Assembly: GCA_937899895.1 (NCBI GenBank)
Contig: CALBQR010000019.1
Coordinates: forward strand, 6,639 to 70,638
Reading direction: 5' to 3'
Length of the DNA: 64,000 bases
DNA from: an uncultured Alistipes sp.
GTDB taxonomy: Bacteria > Bacteroidota > Bacteroidia > Bacteroidales > Rikenellaceae
The translations under genes and the position numbers were made by a program. Below are positions 1-8,374 of this stretch, piece by piece. Positions within the stretch are counted from its first letter, which is position 1; each line of letters opens with the position of its first letter. A model generated the notes under the pieces. That model saw only the letters and a list, made by a program, of their open reading frames with translations. It had not been told where the DNA came from and made no database searches.

Positions 1-348
1 GCGGGCGGTCGATACATATACGAGGGCAATAGCGGTACGACCTCTACGCCGATCGATTTGGAGCAGGCATACGTGCTTACGCGCTCGGCAGACTATTGGA
101 TCAATATCGGTCAGGTCGCCTCGATTGAGGAACTGAAACGCGCCAATCCCCGTTTTGCCGATGCCAAGGCGGTGCGTGAGGGACGTATCTACTCTTCGGA
201 TCGCCGTGTAACGGCAGCGGGAGGTAGCGATTTTTGGGAGTCGGCTGTGGTTAATCCCGATGTGGTGCTGGCTGATTTGGTGGCAATTCTGCATCCCGAA
301 CTGAATATTGTCGGCGATGAGCTGACCTACTATAAACGAATCGAATAG
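1..348 (+). CDS. Metal-chelate/cobalamin ABC transporter substrate-binding protein, 3' part
   Basis: The reading frame is open from the first base, so the 5' end lies outside the window; 115 residues remain. The C-terminal lobe has the features of a BtuF/FepB-type periplasmic binding protein: a segment on residues becoming listed in order (IEELKRANPRF), a reported value (REGRIYSSDRR), and the closing pattern in which a lobe residue region (GGSDFWE) is followed by PDVVLADLVAILHPEL. Members capture an iron-siderophore, haem or corrinoid and hand it to the FecCD permease encoded 10 bp downstream. The ligand cannot be told from this fragment. It forms an operon with the permease and ATPase that follow. 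Confidence 0.8.
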   Translation, partial: AGGRYIYEGNSGTTSTPIDLEQAYVLTRSADYWINIGQVASIEELKRANPRFADAKAVREGRIYSSDRRVTAAGGSDFWESAVVNPDVVLADLVAILHPELNIVGDELTYYKRIE

Positions 349-358
349 ACTTTTCAAT

Positions 359-1360
359 ATGACCCGTAATCGATTGTTGTTCATATTTTTATCGCTTGCG
401 TGCGTGGCGTTGCTCCTTGCCGATTTGGCTTTGGGCTCGACCGATATTGCGCTGAAAGAGGTGTGGGCAGCATTGACGGGAGGCGAGGTCGATGAGGTGG
501 CGCGAGCAATCATCTTGAAGATACGACTGACAAAGGCCGTTGTCGCAGTTGCGGCAGGTGCAGCATTGTCGGCCAGCGGTCTTGCGATGCAGACCCTATT
601 TCGCAATCCGCTGGCTGGCCCTTATGTGTTGGGTGTGTCGTCGGGTGCGAGCTTGGGTGTCGCCCTCTTTTTGTTGGGTGCGCCTTTGTTGAATGTCGCA
701 GGCGGGTCGATGATGCAGAGTGTAGGCTTGGCTGGTGCAGCGTGGATCGGCTCGGCACTGATTCTTGCGATGGTTCTCGCTGTGAGCCGTCGAATAAAGG
801 ATATTATGGTGATCCTGATTTTGGGTATGATGTTCTCGTCGGCGGTCGATTCGGTGGTGCAGATACTCCAATATTTGAGCAATGAGGCGGCGTTGAAGGC
901 CTTTGTGGTTTGGACAATGGGCTCGTTGGGCGATGTTACGGGCGAGCAGTTGGTGGTGGTGTTACCCGTTGTGGTTGTGGGTTTGGTGCTGTCGGTTGCG
1001 GCGATTAAACCTCTCAATCTGTTGCTTTTAGGCGAAAATTATGCACGAACGATGGGCCTTAATGTGCGTCGTTCGCGAATGATGACCCTCTCGGCGACGG
1101 TCCTGCTTGCGGGTACGATAACTGCGTTCTGTGGTCCGATCGGATTTATCGGTTTGGCCGTTCCGCACGTGGCGCGAATGGTATTCTCGTCGGCCGATCA
1201 TCGAACGCTGATGCCTGCCTCGATGCTGCTCGGAGCAGTGGTGATGTTGGTTTGCGATCTGGTTTCCAAGCAGTTGGGTTTTCCTATAAATACTATAACC
1301 GCGCTGCTCGGAATACCGATTGTGGTACTTGTTGTTGTACGTAAAAAGAGTCTCTTCTAA
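359..1360 (+). CDS. FecCD/BtuC family ABC transporter permease
   Basis: This 333-residue protein is mostly hydrophobic and has the length and about ten membrane segments expected of BtuC/FecC permeases. It forms the inner-membrane channel for an iron-chelate or cobalamin importer. Family landmarks are visible: RNPLAGPYVLGVSSGASLG around residues 82-100 and the ATPase-contact loop GFIGLAVPHVARM at about 262-274. It lies 10 bp after the binding-protein gene and 2 bp before the ATPase gene, so the three are one operon. Substrate remains open, with cobalamin and siderophore both plausible. Confidence 0.93.
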   Translation: MTRNRLLFIFLSLACVALLLADLALGSTDIALKEVWAALTGGEVDEVARAIILKIRLTKAVVAVAAGAALSASGLAMQTLFRNPLAGPYVLGVSSGASLGVALFLLGAPLLNVAGGSMMQSVGLAGAAWIGSALILAMVLAVSRRIKDIMVILILGMMFSSAVDSVVQILQYLSNEAALKAFVVWTMGSLGDVTGEQLVVVLPVVVVGLVLSVAAIKPLNLLLLGENYARTMGLNVRRSRMMTLSATVLLAGTITAFCGPIGFIGLAVPHVARMVFSSADHRTLMPASMLLGAVVMLVCDLVSKQLGFPINTITALLGIPIVVLVVVRKKSLF

Positions 1361-1362
1361 CG

Positions 1363-2073
1363 ATGATACGCCTTGAAAATATATCACTCGGTTATGGCAC
1401 TCGCACTCTGCTGGGCGAGGTGTCGGCACATTTTGCGGAGGGACGGCTGACGGCACTCGTGGGGCGTAATGGCGCGGGCAAGAGTACGCTTTTGCGCGCA
1501 TTGGCGGGATTGGAGCCGTTGCAGTCGGGTGCGATTACGATTGGTGGTACTTCGATAGCGGAGCTTGATGGCTCGGAGGCGGCGCGACGCGTGGCATTTG
1601 TGGCTACGGATAAGGTGCGCATTGCCAATCTGCCGTGCGAGGATTTGGTGGCATTGGGCCGTGCGCCCTACACGAATTGGATTGGTCGTTTGCAGGCGAT
1701 TGATCGTGAAATTGTGGCCGATGCGCTGGCGAAGGTCGGGATGTCGGAGTTCGCACGCAAGACAATGGATCGAATGTCTGACGGTGAGTGTCAGCGAGTT
1801 ATGATTGCGCGCGCATTGGCGCAACAGACCCCCGTGATCCTGTTGGATGAGCCGACGGCTTTCCTTGATATGCCCAACCGTTATGAGTTGTGTCGTCTGT
1901 TGCAACGCTTGGCGCACGATGAGAAGAAGACGATTATCTTCTCGACCCACGAGCTGGATATTGCAACGAAGATGTGCGACTCGATTGCTCTGATTGACAC
2001 GCCAAAACTTCTGCATCTGCCTGCTGCCGAGATGGTTGCAAGTGGCGCAATCGAGCGTCTGTTTGGGATTTAA
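1363..2073 (+). CDS. FecE/BtuD-type ABC transporter ATP-binding protein
   Basis: The 236-residue protein is the ATPase that powers the preceding permease. It has Walker A GRNGAGKST (34-42), an ABC signature MSDGECQRV (about 138-146, with D in place of the usual G after S), Walker B VILLDEPTA (158-166) and the H-loop histidine in STHE (about 196). The spacing of 2 bp to the permease stop points to coupled translation. It is the last gene of the operon; two hairpins follow within 100 bp. Confidence 0.93.
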   Translation: MIRLENISLGYGTRTLLGEVSAHFAEGRLTALVGRNGAGKSTLLRALAGLEPLQSGAITIGGTSIAELDGSEAARRVAFVATDKVRIANLPCEDLVALGRAPYTNWIGRLQAIDREIVADALAKVGMSEFARKTMDRMSDGECQRVMIARALAQQTPVILLDEPTAFLDMPNRYELCRLLQRLAHDEKKTIIFSTHELDIATKMCDSIALIDTPKLLHLPAAEMVASGAIERLFGI

Positions 2074-2095
2074 TACAGTCTATTATTTTGAATTC

Positions 2096-2146
2096 TCATC
2101 ATTGGCGGGTGGGTGGCTCGGCCAAAGGCCGACCCACCAATGATGA
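2096..2146 (+). repeat. Long imperfect inverted repeat after the ABC operon
   Basis: The outer arms TCATCATTGG and its complement enclose a GC-rich inner stem ending in GGCC-AAA-GGCC. The transcript of the upstream operon would fold into one long hairpin here. No T-run follows directly, so it may be an RNA-stabilising 3' hairpin, while the next hairpin acts as the terminator. Confidence 0.6.
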
Positions 2147-2179
2147 CACGCTTTTCACGAAAGCGTGATTTTATTCTTT
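2147..2179 (+). terminator. Rho-independent terminator of the ABC transporter operon
   Basis: An 8-bp stem CACGCTTT/AAAGCGTG with a 5-base loop is followed by a T-rich run, about 75 bp after the ATPase stop codon. Confidence 0.7.
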
Positions 2180-2203
2180 CTAATTTAATTATCAGAAGAA
2201 AAC

Positions 2204-2229
2204 AACCGCACCCCCGAAAGAGCGCGGTT
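2204..2229 (-). terminator. Terminator downstream of prfB
   Basis: Read on the minus strand, the arms AACCGC and GCGGTT form a hairpin followed by a T-rich stretch. It lies about 30 bp beyond the prfB stop codon. Confidence 0.65.
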
Positions 2230-2260
2230 TGATTTTGTGGAATTTGCGAGTGGCAGAGAA

Positions 2261-3373
2261 CTACACCTCGCCACCAAACTGCATCAGGAACGACTTGATG
2301 AATTGGTCGATCTCGCCGTCCATCACGGCCTCGACATTCGAGGTCTGGCAGCCCGTGCGGTGATCCTTAACTCGGCGATCATCAAATACATACGAGCGAA
2401 TTTGCGAGCCCCACTCGATACGTTTCTTCGTAGCCTCCAACGCCTGCTGCGTCGCCATACGACGATCCAACTCGCGCTGATAGAGTTTCGAACGGAGGAT
2501 GCGCAGAGCATTTTCGCGGTTCTTGGGTTGGTCGCGCGTCTCGGTATTCTCAATCAGGATCTCCTCCTCGGCACCCGTATCGGGATCTTTGTATAGGTAG
2601 CGCAGACGCACACCCGACTCGACCTTATTGACATTCTGACCGCCCGCACCACTACTGCGGAAGGTATCCCACGAGATGCGGCTCTTCTCGATAGTGATCT
2701 CGATCGAATCATCGACCGCAGGCGACACAAAGACCGATGCAAATGTCGTCTGACGTTTGTTGTTGGCATTGAAGGGCGAGAGGCGCACCATACGGTGAAC
2801 TCCATTTTCGCTCTTCAAGTAGCCATACGCCATCGGACCGTCGAACTCCAACGTGCACGATTTGACGCCCACCTCGTCGCCCGCCTGATAGTCTTGGATG
2901 CGCACTTTGTAGCCGTGAGCCTCGCCCCAACGGGTGTACATTCGCAGCAACATCGACGCCCAATCCAACGCCTCGGTGCCACCCGCACCCGCGTTGATAT
3001 CCATAATCGCACCCATCTTATCCTCCTCACCTTGAAGCATATTGCGCAATTCGAGCGATTCGGTTTTTTCGAGGGCATCGGCATAGAGGGCATCGGCTTC
3101 GGCCTCGCTCATCACCCCCTCGCGCAGAAAATCGGGCACCAACTCCACGTCGCCAACCACGCCCGCAAGGGTGTCGAAATCGACAATCCAACTCTTAATC
3201 GACGACACTCGACGCAGTTGCTCCTGCGCACGTTCGGGGTCGTCCCAAAAGTTTGGCTCTTGGGTCTTCTCCTCCTCGTTCGCAAGGTCGATACGACGCT
3301 GCTCGATGTTCAAACATCGAGCGAGCGTCGATAATCGCTCCACAAGTTCGCGTATCTGTTCGTCGCTAACCAT
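2261..3373 (-). CDS. prfB: Peptide chain release factor 2 (RF2)
   Basis: RF2 ends translation at UGA and UAA codons in the cytoplasm. The 370-residue protein has the stop-codon recognition tripeptide SPF at 199-201 and the peptidyl-tRNA hydrolysis motif GGQ at 244-246 (GAGGQNVNK), the full layout of the family. Many bacterial prfB genes need a +1 frameshift at an early in-frame UGA. Here the reading frame is continuous from ATG through the equivalent region (LARCLNIEQRR, about 17-27), with no UGA. The start lies 5 bp after the stop of the small upstream gene, and the gene is probably the last of a cysS-led operon. Confidence 0.97.
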   Translation of the reverse strand: MVSDEQIRELVERLSTLARCLNIEQRRIDLANEEEKTQEPNFWDDPERAQEQLRRVSSIKSWIVDFDTLAGVVGDVELVPDFLREGVMSEAEADALYADALEKTESLELRNMLQGEEDKMGAIMDINAGAGGTEALDWASMLLRMYTRWGEAHGYKVRIQDYQAGDEVGVKSCTLEFDGPMAYGYLKSENGVHRMVRLSPFNANNKRQTTFASVFVSPAVDDSIEITIEKSRISWDTFRSSGAGGQNVNKVESGVRLRYLYKDPDTGAEEEILIENTETRDQPKNRENALRILRSKLYQRELDRRMATQQALEATKKRIEWGSQIRSYVFDDRRVKDHRTGCQTSNVEAVMDGEIDQFIKSFLMQFGGEV

Positions 3374-3378
3374 TTGAT

Positions 3379-3546
3379 TTACTTTTCGTTATCCTGCTTG
3401 CGGTTGTAGGCGTCGTATGCTACACCCAGAGCAACACCAAGACTCAAACCAAGTGCGAGATTATCGCTCAAAAGGCCAAATACTAAACCCAACGATAATC
3501 CGAGCGCGATACCCGTACCTTCGGTCTGTCTCTTGTTCTTGCTCAT
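3379..3546 (-). CDS. Small glycine-rich membrane protein (55 aa)
   Basis: This short gene begins at ATG 3546, ends in TAA, and was found by reading the gap between cysS and prfB. The 55 residues start with a basic stretch (SKNKRQ), then carry two hydrophobic segments with small residues at regular spacing (GIALGLSLGLVFGLL and LALGLSLGVALGVA), and end in a charged tail. The pattern resembles glycine-zipper membrane proteins, and the two segments repeat each other (ALGLSLG occurs twice). It sits 29 bp after cysS and 5 bp before prfB on the same strand, which supports a real gene. Its function is unknown. Confidence 0.7.
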   Translation of the reverse strand: MSKNKRQTEGTGIALGLSLGLVFGLLSDNLALGLSLGVALGVAYDAYNRKQDNEK

Positions 3547-3575
3547 TGTATTTGAAATTTATGGTCTATTCCTCG

Positions 3576-5048
3576 TTACTCGATCTCCCAATCGTAGCCG
3601 TCTTTGCGATCCTTGACGCGGATACCGATCTCGGTCAGGCGGTTGCGAATCTGATCCGACAGAGCCCAATTCTTCTCGGCCTTGGCCTGCTGACGCATTT
3701 CGAGCAACATCTCAACCAGCGGCGAAACCATATCGTTACCCGACGCACCTGCCGACTTCTCGTCGCGCAGACCCAAGATATCGAATACGTAACGCTTGAC
3801 GATCTCGCGCAGACGCTCCAAATCCTCGGCCGAGATAGTCTGCTGACCCTCTGCCAATTGGTTGATCGTGCGCACCCAATCGAACAGCGCCGAGATAACC
3901 ATCGGTGAGTTCAGATCGTCGGCCATAGCCTCTGCACAACGACGCTCCAAATCGCTCGGATCGACGGTCGATGCAGCCGACGGCTTCACCTTCGAGAGTG
4001 TCTCGACGGCCTTCATCAGACGATCCATACCCTTCTCGGCGGCCTTCAAAGCCTCGTTCGAGAAGTCGAGTGTCGAACGGTACTGTGCCTGCAAGATGAA
4101 GAAACGGATCGTCATCGGCGAGTAGGCCTGTTCGAGCAGTTTGTGGTTGCCCGTAAAGAGCTCCTCCAAGGTGATGAAGTTGCCCAGCGACTTGCCCATC
4201 TTCTGGCCGTTGATCGTAATCATATTGTTATGCACCCAATAGCGAGCCGAGTCGTGGCCGCACGCTGCGGTCGATTGCGCGATCTCGCACTCGTGGTGGG
4301 GGAACATCAGGTCCATACCACCGCCGTGAATATCGAACTGCTCACCTAAATACTTGGCACTCATTGCCGAGCACTCCATATGCCAACCGGGGAAACCATC
4401 GCTCCACGGCGAGGGCCAACGCATAATATGTTCGGGCGACGCCTTCTTCCACAGGGCGAAATCGAACGAGTTGCGCTTGTCGCTCTGACCGTCAAGCTCG
4501 CGGGTGTTGGCCTTGATGTCGTCGAGATTGCGACCCGACAGCTTGCCGTAGTTGTATTTGGCGTTGTAAGCCTCGACGTCGAAATAGACCGAGCCATTGC
4601 TGATGTAGGCCAGACCCTTGTCGAGAATCTTCTTCACATACTCGATCTGCTCGATGATATGACCCGAAGCGTGGGGCTCGATCGAGGGGGGCAGTACGCC
4701 CAACTCGCGCATTGCGTCGTGATAGCGATCGGTGTAATATTGAGCCACTTCCATCGGTTCGAGCTGCTCCAAACGAGCCTTCTTCGAGATCTTATCCTCG
4801 CCCTCGTCTGCGTCGTGTTCGAGGTGGCCTACGTCGGTAATATTACGCACGTAGCGCACCTTGTAGCCCTCCGATTTGAGGTAGCGGAACAGCAGGTCGA
4901 AGGTGATTGCGGGGCGGGCGTGGCCCAAATGTGGGTCGCCATATACGGTGGGGCCACAGACGTACAACCCTACAAATGGTGGGTTGTAGGGTGTGAACTC
5001 CTCTTTCTTGCGCGAAAGAGTGTTGTAAAGCATCAATTTAGCTTTCAT
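3576..5048 (-). CDS. cysS: Cysteinyl-tRNA synthetase
   Basis: The enzyme charges tRNA-Cys with cysteine in the cytoplasm. I start it at ATG 5048 (MKAKLMLYN), giving 490 residues; an upstream extension of 24 residues lacks family character. The class I HIGH signature appears as PHLGHAR (39-45), the KMSKS loop as KMGKS at about residue 270, and zinc-ligand residues are visible in CGPTVYG, MECSAM and HHECE. A near-consensus promoter sits about 43 bp upstream. The tiny membrane protein and prfB follow closely, so the three probably share a transcript. Confidence 0.97.
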   Translation of the reverse strand: MKAKLMLYNTLSRKKEEFTPYNPPFVGLYVCGPTVYGDPHLGHARPAITFDLLFRYLKSEGYKVRYVRNITDVGHLEHDADEGEDKISKKARLEQLEPMEVAQYYTDRYHDAMRELGVLPPSIEPHASGHIIEQIEYVKKILDKGLAYISNGSVYFDVEAYNAKYNYGKLSGRNLDDIKANTRELDGQSDKRNSFDFALWKKASPEHIMRWPSPWSDGFPGWHMECSAMSAKYLGEQFDIHGGGMDLMFPHHECEIAQSTAACGHDSARYWVHNNMITINGQKMGKSLGNFITLEELFTGNHKLLEQAYSPMTIRFFILQAQYRSTLDFSNEALKAAEKGMDRLMKAVETLSKVKPSAASTVDPSDLERRCAEAMADDLNSPMVISALFDWVRTINQLAEGQQTISAEDLERLREIVKRYVFDILGLRDEKSAGASGNDMVSPLVEMLLEMRQQAKAEKNWALSDQIRNRLTEIGIRVKDRKDGYDWEIE

Positions 5049-5090
5049 AACACTTTGTTGTTTTTTGTGATAACATTGATATTTAACCCA

Positions 5091-5121
5091 TAAAAGTACA
5101 CATTTCAGCCGAAAAAACAAA
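5091..5121 (-). promoter_or_regulatory. Promoter of cysS (Bacteroidetes type)
   Basis: On the minus strand there is TTTG, 19 bases, then TACTTTTA, one base from the consensus TAnnTTTG. The -33 box overlaps the terminator hairpin of the upstream TlpA-like gene. Confidence 0.7.
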
Positions 5122-5148
5122 ATCCCGCACCGTGAAGCGCGAGATTTT
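5119..5148 (-). terminator. Terminator of the TlpA-like gene
   Basis: A 10-bp stem (AAAATCTCGC with GCGGGATTTT, one wobble pair) is followed on the minus strand by a T-rich run. It starts 28 bp after the stop codon of the gene at 5177. Confidence 0.65.
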
Positions 5149-5176
5149 GCCTATTTTTTCGTTTTTGGAGGTTGTG

Positions 5177-6454
5177 TTACTCGGTTTTCGTTACGCCCAG
5201 ATGTTTTTCAACCTCGGCCGTAAGTTCCTCAATTGTTGGGTCGAAGGCCAAAATCTCGCCCTCCGCGTTGAACAGAATACGACGACCTGCGCCATTGATG
5301 CAACCATATTGCGACCAGAGATTTGCGCGATCGTCAAGCTCGACCAACTGCGGCCACGTGTAACCATCTTTGCGGATTGCGGACTCCATTGCTTCGGTCG
5401 ATTCCGACTCGCGCGCTACGCCAATGACCATAAAACCGCGACTCTTATATTGATCATACAGGGGGATCATCTCCATCGACGCGCGGCGGCAAGGACCGCA
5501 CCACGACGCCCACAGATCGAGCATCACGATTTTCGCCCCCTCGACCATCTCCGAGAGGCGGTGCATCTGTCCATCGAGGTCGGGAGCCTCGAAATCGACG
5601 TAATGGTTACCCACTTGCAGGCTCAGTCCGTCGATCTGACGGCGACAGAATTGACTCATCGGATTCTCAGGCATCTCGATTGCATAAACCTGCTCAAAGA
5701 CGTCGATAAACTCCTGATCCGGCAGACGATAGATCATCTGACGCGCCAACAACGCCAGACGAGCAACCGACGGCGTACCCTCCAAAATCGAGAGCTGTGC
5801 CGCCTTATATTCGGCCTTGTCGCGCTCGCGCAGAGCGATTGCTTCGGGGGTGTATTTCTCCTCGTCGGTCATCGCCTGCAACTGCTCGATCAGAGCTGTG
5901 CGCTCTGGGGTGCTCTCCTTGATCGCCTCGATACGGGCAATCAATGCGTCGTACTCTTTGGTGTTGTAACGGTTCTCATCGTATAGTTTGTCATACTCCT
6001 TCTGAACCTGCGCCTGCAAAGCTCGCAGTTGAAGCTTATATGATTGATACTCAGCTGTTGCGCCCGTACCTTCGATCTTCGTTTTCAGGAATTCATCTTC
6101 GGGATAGAGATCAAATTTCACGGTGCAATTGTCGGCCATAAAGTCGATTGCGCGCCACGCTCCATTCGCCAACTCGTCGGCAAACACCAACTCGCAATAT
6201 TGCGGTTCGTCGATATAGAGATCGCACGAGAACTCGCCACCGCGAATGTCGATTATGGTGTGAGGTCGCGACGACTGCGCCACCATTCCGTCGATTCCGA
6301 CAAATAACAACAACTCGTCAGATTGTGGGCGGTTATGTACCTTGCCCTCGATATGGCAATGTACAGCCGCATCGGTATCCTGTTCGGCGGCAGGCTGGTT
6401 ACCTGCGCAGGCTGCAACGAGCAATGAGCAGAGAATCATTGTAATACGTTTCAT
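5177..6454 (-). CDS. TlpA-family thiol-disulfide lipoprotein with N-terminal DUF4369-like region
   Basis: The start is placed at ATG 6454 (MKRITM), giving 425 residues with a lipoprotein signal ending in LVAAC. An N-terminal beta-rich region of the kind annotated DUF4369 is followed by a charged helical stretch (about 130-240) and a thioredoxin fold with the redox motif WASWCGPC (CGPC at about 319-322). Such proteins are anchored in the periplasm and reduce or rearrange disulfides, or support cytochrome maturation. It is a single-gene unit with a perfect consensus promoter and its own terminator. The partner substrate is unknown. Confidence 0.9.
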   Translation of the reverse strand: MKRITMILCSLLVAACAGNQPAAEQDTDAAVHCHIEGKVHNRPQSDELLLFVGIDGMVAQSSRPHTIIDIRGGEFSCDLYIDEPQYCELVFADELANGAWRAIDFMADNCTVKFDLYPEDEFLKTKIEGTGATAEYQSYKLQLRALQAQVQKEYDKLYDENRYNTKEYDALIARIEAIKESTPERTALIEQLQAMTDEEKYTPEAIALRERDKAEYKAAQLSILEGTPSVARLALLARQMIYRLPDQEFIDVFEQVYAIEMPENPMSQFCRRQIDGLSLQVGNHYVDFEAPDLDGQMHRLSEMVEGAKIVMLDLWASWCGPCRRASMEMIPLYDQYKSRGFMVIGVARESESTEAMESAIRKDGYTWPQLVELDDRANLWSQYGCINGAGRRILFNAEGEILAFDPTIEELTAEVEKHLGVTKTE

Positions 6455-6481
6455 AGTTGAATGACAATTTGTTACTGATTG

Positions 6482-6512
6482 CAAAATTACAGATTATAAT
6501 TTGGATTTCAAA
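6482..6512 (-). promoter_or_regulatory. Consensus promoter of the TlpA-like gene
   Basis: The minus strand reads TTTG, 19 bases, TAATTTTG, a perfect match to the Bacteroidetes housekeeping promoter. The -7 box ends 28 bp before the chosen start codon, which supports ATG 6454 over an upstream start. Confidence 0.8.
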
Positions 6513-6542
6513 ATTATTGCCATTAGACACCGAAACAATAAA

Positions 6543-6566
6543 GTCGCACTCCTCGCGGGGTGCGAC
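6543..6566 (-). terminator. Terminator of the first FKBP gene
   Basis: The arms GTCGCA and TGCGAC form a hairpin with T-rich flanks on both strands; it lies 28 bp beyond the stop of the gene at 6594. Confidence 0.7.
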
Positions 6567-6593
6567 TTTTTTTGTCGATAGGTCTTGTGGAGC

Positions 6594-7556
6594 TTACTCC
6601 TCAACAACCTCGGCAGCATCCTCTGCTGCAACCTCCTCGGCCATATCTGCGCTGGTCTTAACTTCCAACACCTCAACCTCGAAGTAGAGAGCTGCATTGG
6701 GACCGATCTCAGGGCTCATAGCGCGCTCGCCGTAAGCCATACTGGGGTGCAACCACATCTTAACCTTGCCACCCTTACCTACGAGCATAACGCCCTCGCT
6801 CCAACCGGGGATAACCGAGTTGAGGGGGAACTCTGCGGGCTCGCCACGATCGTACGACGAATCGAACTGCTCGCCACGGATGTTCAGACCCTTGTAATGA
6901 ACGGTTACGATATCAGTGGGCTTGGTTGCGCGAACCTCTGCATCGCCCTCATCAACGATCTGATAGAGCAGACCGCTCTCGGTCTTGGTCCAATTCTTAT
7001 CCTTCTCGATCTTTGCGAGGAAATCCTCCGACTCTTTGAGGAATGCCTTGGGAGCCTCTACCATAAACCAGTTCTGCATCAGCGAGATAGTGGTGCGCTC
7101 TGCCTCCTGACCCTCACCGAACAAGCTCTTGTCGGCAGCGATGTCAGCGAATGCCTGCTTGATCCACTTGGTCTGTGCGGGAACGCGAGCTGCATCCAGA
7201 CCATTACCCTGCGATACGCCCATAGCGTACGAAATCTGGTTGCGGTGCGAGTCCGAGTTGAAAGCTACGCTGTCGCGGGGCGACATAAAGTAGGTCTGCA
7301 ACATCTGGTCAGCCTCCTCTGCGGTCATCGAGTTCTTGCCACGAGCAACATCTTCGATACCCTTGCCGATCTCATCAAAGTTCAGATCGATACCACCCAA
7401 ATTGTACTTAATCATATATGCGATGTTCGAGCCCAACGCATACGACAGCGAATCAACCTCGCTATCTCCGCCAACGATAATCGTCGAATCGTTCGACGAG
7501 CACGATACCATCAGCATTGCAGCTGAGGTGGCGATAATAACCAAAATCTTTTTCAT
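6594..7556 (-). CDS. FKBP-type peptidyl-prolyl isomerase lipoprotein
   Basis: The 320-residue protein has a lipoprotein signal with Cys19 (MLMVSC), a helical FkpA-type N-terminal domain and a C-terminal FKBP domain from about residue 215. Expected FKBP elements are visible: VTVHYKGL, FDSSYDRG, VIPGWSEGV and the MAYGERA loop. It should assist proline-limited folding of envelope proteins in the periplasm. The tail is acidic and alanine-rich (AAEDAAEVVEE). It is followed by a terminator and preceded by a -7 box, so it is probably monocistronic. A smaller paralogue lies 114 bp upstream. Confidence 0.93.
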   Translation of the reverse strand: MKKILVIIATSAAMLMVSCSSNDSTIIVGGDSEVDSLSYALGSNIAYMIKYNLGGIDLNFDEIGKGIEDVARGKNSMTAEEADQMLQTYFMSPRDSVAFNSDSHRNQISYAMGVSQGNGLDAARVPAQTKWIKQAFADIAADKSLFGEGQEAERTTISLMQNWFMVEAPKAFLKESEDFLAKIEKDKNWTKTESGLLYQIVDEGDAEVRATKPTDIVTVHYKGLNIRGEQFDSSYDRGEPAEFPLNSVIPGWSEGVMLVGKGGKVKMWLHPSMAYGERAMSPEIGPNAALYFEVEVLEVKTSADMAEEVAAEDAAEVVEE

Positions 7557-7597
7557 ATTGTCTTTGTGTTTAATTAGTTTCGTCTGTTTTGAGGGGA

Positions 7598-7605
7598 CAA
7601 ATGTA
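7598..7605 (-). promoter_or_regulatory. Probable -7 box of the first FKBP gene
   Basis: The minus strand reads TACATTTG, matching TAnnTTTG, 41 bp before the start codon. The -33 position has no clear TTTG. Confidence 0.5.
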
Positions 7606-7670
7606 GTGTTTTTTTGTGAGAATGAACCACTTTTGAGTGATAACTTAACGTTTTTTACGTGAAATTATTG

Positions 7671-8357
7671 CTACTCCTCCTCTTTTGCGGGGATAACCTC
7701 GACAACTTCAACCTCGAAGCAGAGAGCCTCGTTCGCGCCGATCTTGCGGTTGCCGGTCGAGCCGTAGCCCAAAGTGGCGGGCATCCAGAGCTTGATTTTG
7801 CCGCCCTGACCTACCAGCTGAACGCCCTCGCTCAAACCCTTAACGATCTGATTCAGAGCGAAAGTCTCGGCCTTGTTGTCGTCGTATGTAGTCTCAAATT
7901 CGCGACCCTCTTTGGTCGTTGCGCGGTAGAGGATACGTACTTGATCGGCGGGTTTGCTGGCGCGAATGGTATCGCCCTGCTCCTCAATCAGATAGAGCAG
8001 ACCGCTGTCGCTACGCTTTATGGCCGAATTCTCGCGCTCCACGCGGGTAAGGAATGCTTCCGACTCGGCTTTGGTGCGGCGCGGCTTGATGATGTTGTAG
8101 TATTGGCGGTAGAAGGCACCGGCCTCCTCCATATCCATCTGCAATGTGCCGTTGTAGGTGTCGCGGATTGCAGCGCAAAGCATCTCGACATTGAGTGTCG
8201 AATCGGTGTTGTATTTTAGGTTATAACCTACGTTCATACCGATTACATAGGCCAACGAATCGGCCTCGTTTTTGAGGGTTTGGCCGCCATTCGATGAGTT
8301 GCAGGCCGTCATCGAGAGGAGTGCGATGAGTGCCACTAGGATCGAAAAATTCTTCAT
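7671..8357 (-). CDS. Second FKBP-type peptidyl-prolyl isomerase lipoprotein
   Basis: This 228-residue paralogue of the neighbouring FKBP protein has a lipoprotein signal ending in LLSMTAC (Cys19), a shorter helical region and a C-terminal FKBP domain. The substrate-loop region reads ATLGYGSTGN instead of MAYGERA, and VKGLSEGV replaces PGWSEGV, so catalytic strength may differ. It starts 17 bp after the agmatinase-family gene, so the two are likely co-transcribed. Its probable place of action is the periplasm, facing client proteins not identifiable here. Confidence 0.92.
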   Translation of the reverse strand: MKNFSILVALIALLSMTACNSSNGGQTLKNEADSLAYVIGMNVGYNLKYNTDSTLNVEMLCAAIRDTYNGTLQMDMEEAGAFYRQYYNIIKPRRTKAESEAFLTRVERENSAIKRSDSGLLYLIEEQGDTIRASKPADQVRILYRATTKEGREFETTYDDNKAETFALNQIVKGLSEGVQLVGQGGKIKLWMPATLGYGSTGNRKIGANEALCFEVEVVEVIPAKEEE

Positions 8358-8374
8358 ATATTATTCAGTTTTAA

